From NCBI GenBank assembly GCA_028753945.1, contig JAPNXP010000001.1, positions 3,834,501-3,898,500 of the forward strand: a stretch of 64,000 nucleotides of DNA, read 5' to 3'. Within the stretch, counting starts at the first letter, position 1, and each line of letters opens with the position of its first letter. Of this stretch, positions 12,344 to 23,765 are shown in pieces. Source of the stretch: Hexactinellida sp. DTS-2022 (taxonomy: Eukaryota > Porifera > Hexactinellida). The position numbers and the translations under genes were made by a program. A model generated the notes under the pieces. It ran no database searches and was not told where the DNA came from. It saw only the letters and a program-made list of their open reading frames with translations.

Positions 12344-13012
12344 ATGCTACTATTCAAACTGATGCCTTATAAATGCAAACATTTGTCTGACAAATGTATA
12401 CTACTGCATGACAAATGTATACTACTTACTCCATCCATCTTTGAGATAATGAGTGTATTACCATATAAAGAATTAAGTGCTAATAATCTCATTATCTCAA
12501 ATATTACTGGAGTTAGGCCTAGAAAATGTATTACCAATGAATAGGAAGTTAACAATTGTGGATAGATCAGTACTTGCCTAGTTTACATAAAATAGATAGT
12601 TTTGAGTTATGGCTCATTTTAGGAAACATACATTTCCCTGGAAACCGAGGAATGTGTCAACATTACATTATAATTTCGATATATTTCATTCAACTAGTTA
12701 TGGACATCCTGATGTTCCAATTTTGAACTCTTATAACACGTTTAACTATGTTAAAAGCAGGCTATAAAAACACGATAATTCTCATGAAAAATAGCAATTA
12801 CGTAATCAAATGGTGATATATCACATTCTAAAGGGTGTTATGTATGCATAGATATCATGTTCCTAACTTCCTATACAGTTATAATGCATTTCTCAGGTCT
12901 GTCAATACTAGCTATTGAAATAAAGATATGTTAGCTAATAATCAATGGCCTTTAAGTAATCCATTCCAGCAAAATCTACACAGTAGTATGGCCTTATATA
13001 ACGAAGGTCACG
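12344..13012. repeat. One-armed copy of the CGTGACC foldback family
   Basis: It ends GGCCTTATATAACGAAGGTCACG at 13012, the terminus of the elements at 20022-21529 and 58305-59403. It shares their body, for example GTTTACATAAAATAGAT and AAACCGAGGAATGTGTC. The other arm is missing or rearranged. Confidence 0.6.
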
Positions 13013-13160
13013 CAGTAACCAATAGGATTAGTATCCCAGTTAGCAGTAACCAATAGGATTAATATCCCAGTTATCAGTAACCAATAGGATTAATCTCTCA
13101 GTTAGCAATAGCCAATAGGATTAGTATCCCAGTTAGCAGTAGCCAATAGGATTAAACCTT
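13013..13160. repeat. 31-bp minisatellite, ~4.7 copies
   Basis: The unit begins CAGTAACCAATAGGATTA and ends TATCCCAGTTAG. It is repeated head to tail, starting immediately at the end of the foldback fragment at 13012. Confidence 0.9.
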
Positions 13161-13608
13161 TAACAATAGGCTTATAAATGCACATTAGTACGTAAACACA
13201 AAATGCCGTGTAATTCTGGAACTAACACCTTTTAGTGGAACCCAGTATATTTCCCGAGGTCTCCCTTGGAATAGCTTTCGATTGATATTTATTTCGTCAG
13301 GATTGGGTAATGTAGCAAAGAGTTACAGGGGCGTACGGACAGACGGACAGACGGACGGACCAAGCTTTCTTAATAATCTAGATAATATATGGTATTATAT
13401 AATTTATGTTATGATATATTACATAATTTACATTGTATTATATTTTGAAAGTAATGAATTGGATCTACCTAATAATGCATTATTGGCAGAGATCTCTACC
13501 TACGGAACTGCAATGACTATCAATACTATTGCTTTAGGCATTTTTTTCTTATACAATAACTAGATTGTTTCTATAGAGAGAACTTTATGAATCTCTTAAT
13601 CAAGAGTC

Positions 13609-16060
13609 CTATTTATTATGGAGGTAAAGCGAATTATGACACTTTGAATTACAAATTCTGTTAGAACGCTTGCACTTGCATATATTCAAATAGCAGCCAG
13701 CTATACAATTACATTGTAGCTTATTCTTACCAAAGGAATTATGAAGAATTGATTCTCTTAAGGTTACTCGGTTATCTGGGACATCTTCGGGTGATAGAAA
13801 GTAAGAAAGGGAAGATTCAAACTGGCTCGAGGTATATAGGTGATCGAGTATCCCGTGGGTAGTCCCTATTTGATACATCCCATCAACTAACCTTTGCAAT
13901 ACTACTCCAGGAAGGTTTTGAGGATCAAAAGGTGATCTTCTATCAACTAAGGGGATAGGTACAAGGACATTTTGACCAACGTCAACGAGTTTAATCTTTT
14001 GTTGGACTGCTTTACCATTCTTTTGATTTGTTTTTCTTGTCCCCTTTTAGCTGCTACTCTTCCATCCTGGATGCTATCAGCTCTATTCTCTAATGAGCAG
14101 GAGATGCACCAAACAGGAGATCCGTAGCCTTCCTCACCAACAGTCTGTCCACAAATCGTATGGATAGGTCTATGACAAACTGGACAACTGTGAGCACCTG
14201 TGCACCCACCCATACAAACTGTGCATACAGGTACAGCAGTCTCTAATTGTAGCGACGGTAGTGGTACGTACGAACAGGAAGGATATTGAGATGGGTAAGA
14301 TGGATTCAAATTGTTATAAAGTGGTTGTTGACATGAATATTCAGGAACTGGAATAAGCAATGGAGATGCGGACTGATTTTCTGATGGAGTAGCACATTGC
14401 ATAGGCGTAGCACGCGTTCCGGCTGGTCCGGCTATGGCCGGACCAGTTTTAATTTATTCTACTATATTATATAGGACGGTCCGGTTTTGGCCGGAACACT
14501 CTCTCTATATGGCTGGAGATATTTCAGAGCCGTGCGACGCCCGTGCATTGGAGTACAGGAATGGATGGCCTTGTATTTGTATCTATCGGAGTTGATAGAA
14601 ACTTGGGATTGTCAAGTATGTTATTGTAGGGATCGACTAACACATTCCCATAGTTGTTGTGCGTGATTTCTCTGGTATAGGAATCATCTAATTCCAATCC
14701 ATAATCTGGAAGGTATTCTGGATTCACATCGGCACAAAAATGATCAGATAGATCAGTGTGACTCCATGCAGGTGTGCTCGAACTACTATCTACCGGGTAA
14801 TCTTCATTAAATTCTTGATCTTGTTCAAGTAGTCTAAATAATGAATATAAAATAGTTATTATGATAGTTTTTATAAACTTATTACTACAAATATCAGCAG
14901 TGATGGAACCACTGATTGAATTTGATATAAGCGCTTCGCGTGCTTGCGCTGCGGCTGTGATACTGTGTCCACACACCAGAATGAACAAACCTAATCCTTC
15001 CTACACCACTGCATATATACATACTATCATAATTACTAGCTGATTGGAATCGATGAAGCACCCGAAGTATTTCTTATCCGGACACTGAATATCCGCAGCC
15101 CCGCAGCGGAAGCACACACAATGCGCTTGTATAAATTAACTTACAAATTTAATTTTTCCACTGTAGTTATGTCATTAGAAATATTTTCAGGAATACCGAG
15201 ATCACCCGTGCCCTTGGTTGCTTCTCTACCGAATAACACTCTGTAAGGAGATGTATTTTCAAGAGTGGAGTGTGGGCTTGTGTTTATGGAGTGTTGGGCG
15301 ATAGAGACATATTTGACCCAACAAGGGTCTTTTTGATTTCTCGATTGACCCCCTCTACTGAACCCTGACTCTGAGGATGTCTAGGCTTTCCATGCACTAT
15401 CTTACAGCTGGGCCATAGCTCTCTTATCAAGGTGGCTAAATTAACGTTATTGAATTCTCTCCCATTATCGCTTTGCAATATATGGGGTGAGCCAATGAGA
15501 CAAAATATATCAAGGAGCGTAGATGAAACCTCGGTAGCGGTTTTTGATTTTAGAGGGCGAAGGACCACAAACTTAGTGAGATGATCCTGATATACTAGCA
15601 AGAAGTTATATGGGGAGTATATTTCTCCACTAGCCTGCATATCTATGAGGTCTACTGGACCTCTAGATGCAAAGTCATTATACTACGAATCGGTTTGGTA
15701 ACGACGCTTTTGATGGATTTTTTCGATTTTTGTAGTTGGCATTCTTGGCAGAATCCAACAAAGGCAAGTACTATATTCCTATAAAATCCGGTAAATCCAT
15801 TTTTCAGCTCGACATACAAGCGATCCCTTCCAAGGTGCTTCCCATCCTCGCCATGCACTTTATCAAAGAGGTCGAATAATTTATCTTTAGGGACAACTTG
15901 CAATAAATTGCATGTAGGAGTGTCTGACTGGTAAAGAGTATTATTCTTAACAAGATATATATTTCTCATTCGATAATATCTCTGACGCAATGCACCTGTG
16001 GACAGAAGGGCAGGGACCAGAATATATATCCATCATGTGAGCTATTTCCTCGGAAGAAAA
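13609..16060 (-). pseudogene. DDE integrase gene (KRBA2-like), copy A, broken
   Basis: The gene begins with SSEEIAHMMDIYSGPCPS. An H2C2 zinc finger follows (HGEDGKHLGRDR ... CQECQLQK). The integrase core has VDLIDMQ (first Asp), LQSDNGREFNN (second Asp) and PRHPQSQGSVEGVNREIKK (Glu). A GTAAGT donor near 15135 and an acceptor TTATTTAG near 14834 indicate an intron. Exon 2 has a treble-clef region (VCTVCMGGCTGAHSCPVC, HTICG), then the C-terminal cap LSPEDVPDNRVTLRES and a Cys-rich end (CNCIAGCYLNICKCKR, CNSKCH). Frameshifts occur near 16005, 15670, 15310 and 13995, and a MITE (14400-14545) interrupts exon 2. The same architecture is known from KRBA2-like genes. The copy is dead. Confidence 0.85.
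14400..14545. mobile_element. 146-bp MITE, GGCGT family, in integrase exon 2
   Basis: The ends are CATAGGCGTAGCACG and the inverse CGTGCGACGCCCGTG, with internal GGCCGGACC palindromes. A 5-bp duplication CATTG flanks it (14395-14399 and 14546-14550). Excising it with one duplication joins the two integrase frames in phase (VLQ with CATPSENQ). Its sister at 60415-60560 has the same length. A 5-bp duplication suits a hAT5-like or Transib-like origin. Confidence 0.9.
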
Positions 16061-16589
16061 AACGGCGCTACAAGGGTTTTATTCTAGAACTTGATTGAAA
16101 TTCTGTTTTCGCATCAACATTTCGAAGTAAACAAAAGACACACTTCGGTATTTGTTCGTTTATTCAAATTATAGTGATTTTCTAATCTTATCTCAGGAAA
16201 AGGAGTATTAAATAGGCCTAAGGAAATCTTCATCACCTTCCAAAAAGCTATTACATACTATTTCAAAGACTACGGGAAAAATTCCTAACCATTTGATGTT
16301 TGAATGAGAACTGACGAATGTGATTTATAAGTTTATCAATCTATCTATTTATCTATATTATGTGGTAATCACATATATTGAATTGGGCAGTAATACTCTT
16401 AGTTAGGTATGCTAAATTTCATAAAAATTCTTAGTTGAACTAACTATTCTTGTCTTTATTGTGTTTTCCACCTTACGAAATGACATTATTAGGTAGATCC
16501 AATCAGTACTTTCAAAATGACTCCGACAATATATTAACTTGGCAACACATTATATTCTAATATAATACAATACAATACGTATATTATAA

Positions 16590-16770
16590 TACGAGTCCTT
16601 CGGTATCGGTCGCTTTGCGATAGATCGGTGCTACGCACCTCAAGTTCAGGTTTGTTTACCAATTATAACATTTGAAACTTAGTTTATATCTCATATATAA
16701 ATGCGGTTTCTATTCCCCCATCACTTTAATACAATCCGAACAAACAAACAAACAAACAAACTTGAAAGAC
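16590..16770 (-). mobile_element. Short Helitron-like family 2 element
   Basis: Read on the minus strand it has a (GTTT)n start, then GGATTGTATTAAAGTGATGG and ATAGAAACCGCATTTATATA. It goes directly to the tail (TTGAGGTGCGTAGCACCGAT, GCAAAGCGACCGATACCG, GGACTCG). It matches both ends of the 44286-45531 element but lacks the 142-bp tandem repeats. Confidence 0.75.
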
Positions 16771-17025
16771 GAATAAAATTTGTACAGTATATCGTAAACT
16801 AATTCAGTATTCAACTACAAAAAAACATAACAAACATGAACGAACTACAAATTCAACTAGTGACATAAATAAAACTATGCTTTGTTAATAAACACAAATA
16901 ACATTATCGATTGATTGGTACGACTATTTATAGTTACATATGCACTAAAAACCGGGAAGGATAAAGGATAAGCAAATGTCAAATATGAGGCATTTATAAC
17001 TTTTAAAATATTAAAGAATAAATAC

Positions 17026-17350
17026 CTTAGTAGAAACAGCTGCCTCAGTTTCGATTTGATTTGGGGGTTCTGGGAGTGGCATTTCAGAACGATTAGGTGT
17101 GTCAGAAACCTTGATCGTGTTTGTTTCTTGTACATCAGCAGAAGAAAGTTTACCCCTTGCTGCAGATTTTTGAGATTTGATAACTAATAACGCTTCTGCT
17201 AGTAATTTTTGATTAACCCCGCATAAATTTGCCATATCAGGTTTACATCTACGGTGACAATTTACACCGCACACATCACATTGCAAACCCTGACGAAATA
17301 AACCCCATAATAACTGACCGCATAACTCACAGAAAGTAGGGGAGGAATAA
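17026..17350 (-). CDS. Pkcdelta: PKC exon: C1B and hinge
   Basis: The acceptor CTGTCCTTTAG is followed by T TAT TCC TCC, and the donor is ACTAAG|GTATTT. The exon is 325 nt, phase 2 to phase 0. It encodes SPTFCELCGQLLWGLFRQG, then QCDVC..NCHRRC and the last Cys in ANLCG. With the His from the previous exon this is a complete H-x12-C-x2-C-x13-C-x2-C-x4-H-x2-C-x7-C zinc module. The sequence directly after it, LCGVNQKLLAEAL, is diagnostic of the delta/theta subgroup (epsilon/eta differ here). About 60 residues of Ser/Pro/Glu-rich hinge (V3) follow. C1B is the main diacylglycerol/phorbol-binding module in this family. Confidence 0.95.
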
Positions 17351-17428
17351 CTAAAGGACAGGGAAATAGATTAAAATCGTTCAAAATGGAATATTCATAT
17401 TTTCAAGTTTATTCGAATATAGTATACA

Positions 17429-17928
17429 CTAGCGAGCTTCGCTTGCTAGGTCGCTTCGCGGCAGAACATATCCACACACCAACCGTTTCGCGGTTGGTGT
17501 GTGGATAATTTACTTTTGACATTGATTATAAAACGTAAATAGGCCAATAATAGTGAAATTAAACAATATGAAATTTTAATGATTACGTCATCATGGGGTA
17601 ATGAGTAAGCATATTGATAATCTGGTGTGATCATCGTGTCCGCATCATTAATGTGCATGTTCTCTTAAAAAAATTCAGGTCTTTATCTCTTAGAGGGTGC
17701 GAATTATGTGCGATTAAATGAATTTTCACGTTTCTGAAAATGTGACAATGACGTCATAACTTGCCGAGGAGTTGGGAATTTTGAGTGGAAACTACAAAAT
17801 TTTGTCGGGTGCCAAATGTTACCACTATATGACAAAAATCAGATTTGGAAACCGACAGTTTATTCAATCAACTCGGAACATTCCTAAAATATATATATGT
17901 ACACAAACAGGTTTGTGTTTTAATAGTA
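17429..17928 (-). mobile_element. Helitron-like element, family 1, copy 1 of tandem pair
   Basis: It is 500 bp. On the minus strand it starts TACTATTAAAACACAAACC at 17928 and ends in a terminal palindrome (CTAGCAAGCGAAGCTCGCTAG) at 17429. The tail carries the hairpin CCACACACCAACCG/CGGTTGGTGTGTGG. It has no TIRs, no flanking duplication and no ORF. These traits fit a non-autonomous Helitron or Helentron. Confidence 0.75.
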
Positions 17929-18436
17929 CTAGCGCGCTTCGCTTGCTAGGTCGCACCGCGACAGAACACAACCACACACCAACCGCTTCGCGGTTGATGT
18001 GAGGTTTATACACTTCTAACATTAATTATGAAGCGTAAATAGGCCTAAAATAGTAGAATTTAACAATGTGAAATTTAGTGATTACGTCATCATGCGATAA
18101 TGAGTAAGCATAGTGGCAATCTGGTGTGATCAACATGCCCACATCATTAATGTACATGTTCTATTAAATTTTCAGAATTTTCTCTTAAAGTCCGCGAATT
18201 ATGTGCGATTAAGTTAATTTTCAGGGTTCTCGAAATGTGACAATGACGTCATAACATGTCGAGGTGTGAGAAATTTTGAGTGGAAAATACTTAAACTTGT
18301 TGGCGGGTGCCAAAAGTTACCCCTGAATGCCAAAAATCACATTAGGAAACCGTCCACTTTCTTCAATCAACTCGTAACATACAAACAAATATATATATAC
18401 ACACACATACCCAGCCTTGTGTTTTAATAGTATAGA
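17929..18436 (-). mobile_element. Helitron-like element, family 1, copy 2 of tandem pair
   Basis: It is 508 bp. On the minus strand it starts TCTATACTATTAAAACACAA at 18436 and ends GCGCGCTAG at 17929, abutting copy 1 without a spacer. The body is collinear with 17429-17928, 33421-33845 and 51543-52049. Confidence 0.8.
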
Positions 18437-18939
18437 TGTATTGATATACGTATAAGTACAAGAAAAGCAAAAGGGATAATACTATTTTACTTTAATAAAT
18501 AACAAAACATAGGTCTTCAGAAGTCAATGTATTCATGTAATTCCATAACAAGCAGTATATTAGACTACATCCTCGCTAATCTCAACAGTTGCAAAATGAT
18601 TTCATAATAACGAAAATATTCTTTAGAAATATTGTCAAATAATGTCATCTTACATGATGAAGGAAATCTACTAGATAAATACCACTGAATTAATAGCACA
18701 TCAAAGATATTGATTAGCGATGTTTCGAATTGAGAGTCCAGATAAACGATGGAACTCACTATCGAGCTATCAAGGTACAAATTAGAGAGGATAATAGAGA
18801 GGGTATTTACTTACGAAGTAGCAGGAATTTATTCAAAACAGGACAATGCTTTTTGTTAATTCGAACAGAGCTATATCGATTAGCGAGGCGTACTACTTAT
18901 TAGACATGGTTTTTCTAGAAAAAAAATTCCAAAAAAATT

Positions 18940-19198
18940 ACTGTATTTCCCCGAATAAGCGCAGGGGGCTTGAATAACGCCGGGTAAATAAAAATAACAT
19001 TAGCATGATGAAAGTTATACACATTAGTTGATCACGGGAGTGTAATTCCATTGATTTTGGTGACTTCGGTATGTATACTGTCGGAGAGAACCATTAGAAC
19101 AGACTTAAATATTATTTTGTGGATTTTTCTAACAAAATTCAGGAAATTTTGTCAACGATAACAATAAGTACCAGGCGCTTATTCGAAGTAATACGGTA
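18940..19198. mobile_element. TA-type MITE
   Basis: The inverted ends are TACTGTATTTCCCCGAATAA and the inverse of TTATTCGAAGTAATACGGTA, both leading into GCGC blocks. TA dinucleotides are at the borders. Related ends appear at 1105-1270 and 54295-54500. Confidence 0.7.
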
Positions 19199-20021
19199 AG
19201 TTTCAATAAGATAAATGGTGAAATTTACCTAGCCGGAGTATTTGTGCCCGGAATTTTCCTCCCATAATATGTTTGATAAATTTTTGTTCGACTAAATATG
19301 GTGGAGAGATAATATAATATTGACGCTGAAAAGAATAACTAGAATCGTAAACCTCATTAAACATGACATACCACCCATTTTTAACATGGAAAATGAGATT
19401 ACACTATTTAATTTAAAAAAAATTTAATTGTGGAGAATTGCAATAATCCAGTTACAACAGCATAATTAAATAACAAAAATAATTCTACTAATAATTAGAA
19501 CTTACAATACGGGGCATATTTTGCAATCTCGGGATTTTGTGGTAGACACTTTTTCATTTTCCCTGGCCTGGGATCTTAGGAACTCGTTATCGCACGGTCC
19601 AGCGATTTGCAGTCAATTATAAGCCCTATATCATGAACTTAACGCTAGAATATGAAGTATATGCGATACCTCTTATATGTAAATCGCATCGCGATTGAAT
19701 AGACCTAGTGGTTGTGGTTGCAACCCCTTGGGCGAAAATATACCAAGTATTTTCCTCTTAATTTTGACTAGCACGTCCTTGATTTGGTTGTACACTTTAA
19801 GCATTTAAATGCGTGGCATAACCAGAACTGGCCTACACAGTGAGAAGTCACGGGAAATAGATTCAATTTTAAAGTTGTTTGAATCTAATTTAAAATAATA
19901 GCTGGGTGGAAAGCACATTGATAAACATAGAAAACTCAACGATTGATGCTAAAATCGAATTTCTTATATATTGACGCAATCTATTTAACTGTTAAAACTT
20001 GTGTCAAATTCAACTCTTGAT

Positions 20022-21529
20022 CGTGACCTTCGTTATATAAGGCCTTACTACAACTCCAAACCATGGATTACTTAAAGGCCATTGATTATTAGCTGACATA
20101 TCTTTATCTCAGTAGCTAGTGATGACAGACCTGAGAAATGCATTACAATTATAAAGGAAGTTAGGACATGATATCAAGGCATACATAACACCCTTTAGAA
20201 TTGTGTATATCACCATTTGATTACGTAATCTCTATTTTTCGTGGGAATTATTGTGTTTTTATAGCCTGCCTTTAACATAGTTAAACGCGATAGAAATGTT
20301 CAAAATTGGAACATGAGGATGTCCATAACTAGTTGAATGAAATATATCGAAATTAAAATTGGAATGTTGACACATTCCTCGGTTGCCAGAAAATGCATAT
20401 TTCTTAAAATGAGCCATAACTCAAAACTATTTATTTTATGTAAACTAGGCTAGTACTGATCTATCCGCAATTGGTAACTTCCTATTCATAGATAGTACAT
20501 TTTCTAGGCCTAACTCCAATAATCTTTGAGATGATGAGAATATTAGCACTTAATTCTTTATATGGTAATACACTCATTATATCAAAAATTATTGTAGCTA
20601 GGTGTATATAATGTATTATCAATGAATAGGAAGTTACCTATTGCGGATAGATCAGTACTAGCATAGTTTACATAATATCGATAGTTTTTGAGTTAGGGAT
20701 CATTTAGGAAATATACATTTCTCTAGAAACCGAGGAATGTGTCAACATTCCATTTATAATTTCGATATATTTCATTCAACTAGTTATGGACATCCTCATG
20801 TTCCAATTTTGAACATTTATAACGTGTTTAACTATGTTAAAAGCAGGCAATAAAAACACGAAATTCCCACGAAAAATAGAGATTATGTTATTAAATGGTG
20901 ATATATCACAATTCTAAAGGGTGTTATGTATGTCTTGATATCATGTTCCTACCTTCCTATATAATTATAATGCATTTCTCACGTTTGTCAATACTAGCTA
21001 TTGAGATAAAGATATGTTAGCCAATAATCAATGGCCATTAAGTAATCCATGGTCCAGCAAAATCTACTCAGTATAGGGCCGTAGGAGCAGGTGCGGCAGG
21101 TGCGGCCATGGCCGCACCAATAATTTTGGTGACCACACAAATTTTCGGGGAAACATTTAAGTCACCGACAACTATAGGAGCGGCATAATGGTATTTGTAA
21201 ACACAACTGCTACAGGTGTGGTATAGGTGCTGCTGCAACCGCCAAACTATTCGGCACCATTATAATATATCGTTTTGTAACCATTAGATTATTTAGCAAG
21301 TAGCAACTCTTTTTAAACTTCAAAAAAGAATGTATACAATTTTATTAGTATGTATGTATTTTTTGTATTTCCCTTAGTTGAGTAACTTAAAACATAGAGC
21401 GAAGCGCGTATAAAGTACAAAGGATTAATGTCTGTTTATATTAAATATAGTGACGTCACTATGCCGCACCAATAAATGTTGGCGTGCTACGGGCCTGCAG
21501 TAGTAAGGCTATACATAACGAAGGTCACG
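20022..21529. mobile_element. CGTGACC foldback element
   Basis: The ends CGTGACCTTCGTTATATAAG and its inverse (ATACATAACGAAGGTCACG) face inward, followed by long inverted arms that share AAAACTATTTATTTTATG-type sequence. The right arm is interrupted by the MITE 21074-21497. It has no coding region. Related elements are 23766-24935 and 58305-59403. Confidence 0.8.
21074..21497. mobile_element. GGGCCGTAGG MITE, 424 bp
   Basis: The ends are TAGGGCCGTAGGAGCAGG and the inverse of GTGCTACGGGCCTG, with the palindrome GGTGCGGCCATGGCCGCACC inside. It is flanked by a 5-bp duplication CAGTA (21069-21073 and 21498-21502). It is nested in the foldback element 20022-21529. Sister copies are 56566-56988 and 59530-59674. 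Confidence 0.88.
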
Positions 21530-22396
21530 CTTCTATTTTCTAATTGAAAACTAAGATTCTACATTCCATAACAACGACAGATTATGTGATTATATTTCCT
21601 TATGAAAGAATACTCTTGCACTGTTAATATACTGACGTAATTAATTATAATTAATTCCGTCAGCATATGATATATATAGATGCTTCCAATTTGTTTATTA
21701 GGGGTTATCGAGTGTCCGGAATTGAAATTTGATAGCCAAATTAATTAATTAAATATTTATGAGAAAATAATTTAACTTCATAAATGACATTGAAATTGGT
21801 GTTAAAATATAAATAATATTAATATTTATTTATACTAATTAATTAAATATCATAAATCTCAGAGATTATAGAAGATAGAAACAAATTCAAATTTATCAAT
21901 TGATCCTTATGCCACATAACACCTCTACAAATGGGTCTTGACATCTTGAGGTGATGATGATATCGTCAAAAAAATGGGTTTTACAATTTTGTTAATTCTA
22001 TATTTGGAATGGGTTGGTTGGTGTTGGGAGATCACCCAACAGCACATAAAAAATGCTGACTCATCACTTATTATATTCTACTGAAATATAAATATCTTTG
22101 AAATGAAGTGAGCAAAAACGAAACTTACAACTTACTAAGGTTCGTTGCCTTTTGAAACACCTTTCTGAAATAATTTAACACCTTCATAGTGATGATGACA
22201 TGGCGGAAATAAAATCCAAAATTGCAGCTGTGCAGACAGCATTTTCCTTTGGAGGCACTATCAATAAACCACCAACCAAAATATAGTGTCATCCGTCAGT
22301 GCCGGTCCTTGAGTCGGGTTCTAAATCCGCCCCCTAGGCAAATTTGAAGCCGTGCCGCCCTCCAAATTTTCGAATACATGTCCTAATTTAGTAGTA

Positions 22397-22590
22397 CAGT
22401 GGTGTTCGCCTAATAGCAAGTCGAATTTTGCACGAGATTTCCTTGCTAATAGGCGAACTTGCTATTAGAGGAACAAATTTAACATTAAATGCTCGCTTGG
22501 GGACAAAAAGTAACTTGCTAATAGAGCAATATATATTGCTATTAGAGCAATATTGCTATTAGAGCAATTGCTATTAGGCGAACACTACTG
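22397..22590. mobile_element. TA-type MITE nested in hAT MITE
   Basis: The ends are CAGTGGTGTTCGCCTAATAG and the inverse of CTATTAGGCGAACACTACTG. TA flanks both sides (22395-22396 and 22591-22592). The interior repeats TTGCTATTAGAGCAA. Confidence 0.9.
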
Positions 22591-22996
22591 TATATCGTAT
22601 TGGGAAAATTAACAACAAAAGAGGTCAGGTTGGAACCAGACCTTATTTGGGCGGGCCCGCGAACCCAGGGGTGAGTGATATTTGGGAAATATTTATGAGG
22701 GAGCGGGAAAATGGCCCATATCAGGTGCTATCTCCATGTTCATACTACATTAGGTTGGACGAAATTTCAACTATGCATACTTAGGATGTGGGATACCTAA
22801 CTCTAGATGAAGCCCTGATTGGAACCTGATAAACCGGGGAAGTTACGGCCCTGCTAAATTCTAAAAACAAACAAAACATTGAGACTTGGAATTTACGAGG
22901 AAAAAGTATTTAGAGAATTGGGCCATTTAGTTTACGAATTATAAAATCAAATTGGGTGAAAAATAAGTCTAATTGATGTGTGTTTTGGATTATGGG

Positions 22997-23598
22997 CAGG
23001 GTTGGGTTCAAGTACAATTTACTTAAGTACTTCTGTAATTAAGTACATTTTTTGAGTACTTGTACTTGTACTTAAGTACTTTCACCATTTATCCGTTGTA
23101 CTTGTACTTGTACTTAATTACTTTCCTCATTTTTCTAAAGTACTTGCACTTGTACTTGAGTACTTGTTACTCGTGACTTTTTTATCATTCAATATATTTC
23201 CAACACACATCATTGATGTTCCTCAAATCCCATCTCAAATAAAGTAGTGTTACTTAATACTTAGTATATTAGGAATTGTGTTCGTGTCAAGGACTACTGC
23301 TAAATCAATTAAATAGATTTGGATGATACTATATAAACTATGTATTTAGACTATTTAGCAATTTCTACTATTATTACGAGAGATTTATCATAAGAGCTTG
23401 GGAAGTACTTGAGCTTGGGAAGTACTTGAGCTTGGGAAGTACTTGTACTTAAGTATTTTCCTAATTTTTTCATTGTACTTGTACTTGTACTTAAGTACTT
23501 CAAGTTTACCTGTACTTGTACTTGTATTGTACTTGAATATATGAAAAGTAGTAGTACTTGTACTTAAGTACTTTCAAATGTACTTGAACCCAACCCTG
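22997..23598. mobile_element. hAT MITE filled with AAGTACTT/GTACTTGTACTT repeats
   Basis: The ends are CAGGGTTGGGTTCAAGTAC and the inverse of GTACTTGAACCCAACCCTG, with a perfect 8-bp duplication ATTATGGG (22989-22996 and 23599-23606). Most of the interior is degenerate TACTTG/AAGTACTT repetition. Relatives carrying ATTGTAATT repeats instead start at 37955 and 61912. Confidence 0.92.
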
Positions 23599-23765
23599 AT
23601 TATGGGTGTGGGATAATCAGAGGATGAGCATTTTCAATTTACATAAGCAAGTGATCGTTGTGTGGACTTCAATTGTTCACTCAGTTTACAAATATGCCGC
23701 CCCCTAAATTGTGCCGCCCTAGGCGACTGCCTAGTTCGCCTAGTGGAAGGACCGGCTCTGCCACC

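Larger units (their letters stand above)
13441..16518 (-). mobile_element. KRBA2/Ginger-like integrase transposon, copy A
   Basis: Matching inverted termini flank a decayed integrase gene: 13442-13477 (TTTTGAAAGTAATG, GGATCTACCTAATAATG) and the inverse at 16483-16518 (CATTATTAGGTAGATCC, AGTACTTTCAAAA). The element is about 3.1 kb. The target-site duplication is not clear; the outer edges diverge. Its coding region runs from about 16060 to 13609. Confidence 0.8.
22297..23760. mobile_element. hAT MITE copy 1 (CAGTGCCGGTCC family) with nested elements
   Basis: The ends are CAGTGCCGGTCCTTGAG and the inverse of GGAAGGACCGGCTCTG. The flanking 8 bp are diverged (TCATCCGT and CCACCCGT). It is closely related to 57149-57791. 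It contains two younger elements, 22397-22590 and 22997-23598, both absent from the sister copy. Confidence 0.88.
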
